From assembly GCA_016217585.1 (NCBI GenBank), contig JACRHQ010000093.1:1-5020 (forward strand): DNA of 5,020 nucleotides. The letters run 5' to 3'. The notes below the pieces were generated by a model. The model was given only the letters and a program-made list of their open reading frames with translations, had not been told where the DNA came from and did no database searches. This DNA comes from Candidatus Omnitrophota bacterium. Lineage in GTDB: Bacteria; Omnitrophota; Gorgyraeia; Zapsychrales; Zapsychraceae. Of this stretch, positions 4,239 through 5,020 are shown in pieces (within the stretch, counting starts at the first letter, position 1; each line of letters opens with the position of its first letter). A program made the position numbers and the translations under genes.

Positions 4239-5020
4239 AGGCCCCAAAGTCCTCCGCACGGCGCGGGGCCGTATTTCCGCCCGACAGACTTGATCTCTTC
4301 TTCAACCATACCAATGCGGTCCCGGATATAAGGGTGGCTGCGCAAAAAAAGCGGGACTTCAGGCCCCCGGGAACCAGCCTCGAGAATTTTGAACGTTTCG
4401 ATACTTCCCCGCGGATCGTAGCAGGCCAGATACGCGTATTTGATGCCCAGACGGTCCGCTTCAGATTCGTCCTGGCGGCTGTAGGCCGAGAAGACAATGC
4501 TCATCACCGCGTTCGTGCTCAAGGCGGTGATCTCCCTGGCCTGGTCCCCGCCGATCTGACTAAGGACAATACGGCTGACAAGATCATAACCGAGCGCCGC
4601 CTGGAATTTTTTGACGGTATGCCGCGCCGCGCAGTGGCCGATCTCGTGCGCCAGGACGGCGGCGACCTGGTCATCGCTCGTCAATTTGTCCAGCAGCCCC
4701 GTGTACATATAGACGTTGCCGCCGGGGGTCGTGAACGCGTTCATTTCCTTGTCCTCGATCACGTAAAAATGATACTGGTAATCCTGCCGGTCGGAGACCT
4801 TGGCCAGCCGTTCGCCGACGCGCCGGACCCGTTCCAGCTTTGCCGGGCTGTCCGGGAACTTGTACTGCCGGGCGATACTCTGGTGCACGCTTTTGCCCAT
4901 CTCGACTTCCTCGGGCGTGGAGATGATGATCATCTCCCGGCGGCCGGTCGCGGGGTTGTACACCGTCGCGCAGCCTTGAAGAAAAAGACCAAAGACTACA
5001 GACCAAAGACTAAAGACTAA
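4235..5020 (-). CDS. M48-family zinc metalloprotease lipoprotein (LoiP/YggG-like), 5' end outside window
   Basis: This is a secreted zinc endopeptidase of family M48, probably a periplasmic lipoprotein involved in envelope protein quality control. Of 261 visible codons, the first 17 read LVFSLWSVVFGLFLQGC: a hydrophobic core followed by a lipobox, with Cys17 (codon at 4972-4970) as the lipidation site, so the mature chain would start CATVYNPATG. No in-frame start codon lies between 5020 and the GTG at 4963; that GTG would delete the lipobox and is rejected as the start, so the true start is beyond the right edge. The catalytic motif HEIGH (visible residues 125-129; His125 and His129 as zinc ligands, Glu126 as the catalytic base) is followed by ESEAD with Glu185 as third zinc ligand. 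The block NAFTTPGGNVYMYTGLL upstream is typical of M48. The mature length of about 245 residues fits single-domain M48 lipoproteins and there is no TPR extension. Its TGA overlaps the next gene's GTG. The signal peptide is encoded by a 7-base repeat. Confidence 0.93.
   Translation of the reverse strand, partial: LVFSLWSVVFGLFLQGCATVYNPATGRREMIIISTPEEVEMGKSVHQSIARQYKFPDSPAKLERVRRVGERLAKVSDRQDYQYHFYVIEDKEMNAFTTPGGNVYMYTGLLDKLTSDDQVAAVLAHEIGHCAARHTVKKFQAALGYDLVSRIVLSQIGGDQAREITALSTNAVMSIVFSAYSRQDESEADRLGIKYAYLACYDPRGSIETFKILEAGSRGPEVPLFLRSHPYIRDRIGMVEEEIKSVGRKYGPAPCGGLWGL
4251..4255 (-). promoter_or_regulatory. Ribosome binding site of the small membrane-protein gene
   Basis: GGAGG on the minus strand lies 12 bases before the GTG at 4238, within the end of the protease gene. 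The spacing is slightly long; the GTGA stop-start overlap probably adds re-initiation by the same ribosome. Confidence 0.45.
4987..5020. repeat. Degenerate 7-bp tandem repeat encoding the lipoprotein signal peptide
   Basis: On the plus strand about 4.9 copies of a 7-base unit with consensus GACTAAA run to the window edge. Units start at 4987, 4994, 5001, 5008 and 5015; the variants are GACCAAA (twice) and GACTACA. Read on the coding minus strand they supply the hydrophobic core of the M48 lipoprotein leader. The array may continue beyond the window. Confidence 0.8.

Noticed and set aside
4239..4259. Earlier GTG start (4259) for the small membrane protein
   Set aside because: It lies upstream of or within the GGAGG ribosome binding site; the GTG at 4238 fits the GTGA overlap and the spacing better.
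4961..4963. GTG as the start of the M48 protease
   Set aside because: The frame stays open upstream and encodes a hydrophobic leader with an LQGC lipobox, so the start must be further upstream.
4334..5020. 228-codon plus-strand open frame across the protease gene
   Set aside because: It is antisense to a clear M48 protease with intact HEIGH and ESEAD motifs; no family resemblance in this reading.

Overview
The window is about 5 kb of moderate-GC bacterial DNA in which every supported gene lies on the minus strand, so transcription runs from right to left. The gene content suggests an envelope-bearing Gram-negative-type bacterium, possibly an uncultured candidate-phylum lineage such as Omnitrophota or a relative. 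It includes an M48 lipoprotein protease, a TMTC/PMT-like multi-spanning protein with TPR repeats, a lone HPt protein, a membrane-anchored coiled-coil protein and an orphan antitoxin-like protein. The taxonomic guess rests on general family distribution only; no rRNA or marker gene is present.

Right part (5020 down to 1125): a very tight run of five genes that looks like one operon. In order of transcription these are: (1) a periplasmic M48 metalloprotease lipoprotein whose first codons lie beyond the right edge; (2) a 98-residue hydrophobic membrane protein, starting in a 4-base GTGA overlap with the protease stop; (3) a 116-residue HPt phosphotransfer protein, overlapping the previous gene by 19 bases; (4) a 598-residue TMTC/PMT-like GT-C fold protein with about four C-terminal TPRs, whose GTG start directly abuts the HPt stop; (5) a 227-residue protein with an N-terminal membrane anchor and a long coiled coil, starting 4 bases after the TPR gene. 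The spacing implies translational coupling and suggests a joint envelope-related role (inference). The enzyme substrate is unknown, and no kinase or response regulator for the HPt protein is visible.

Left part (1124 down to 1): a 72-base intergenic stretch carries a reasonable sigma70-like promoter positioned so that the next gene could be leaderless. That gene encodes a 60-residue antitoxin-like protein with no toxin beside it. After a 32-base gap comes a PLP-dependent class I/II aminotransferase, which runs off the left edge after 279 residues.

The most unusual feature is at the right edge. The hydrophobic core of the M48 lipoprotein signal peptide is encoded by a degenerate 7-base tandem repeat, an arrangement reminiscent of the pentamer repeats in Neisseria opa leader sequences. 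Because 7 is not a multiple of 3, any change in copy number would shift the frame. There is no gene-free stretch longer than about 75 bases, and no RNA gene, CRISPR array, insertion sequence or convincing intrinsic terminator was seen.
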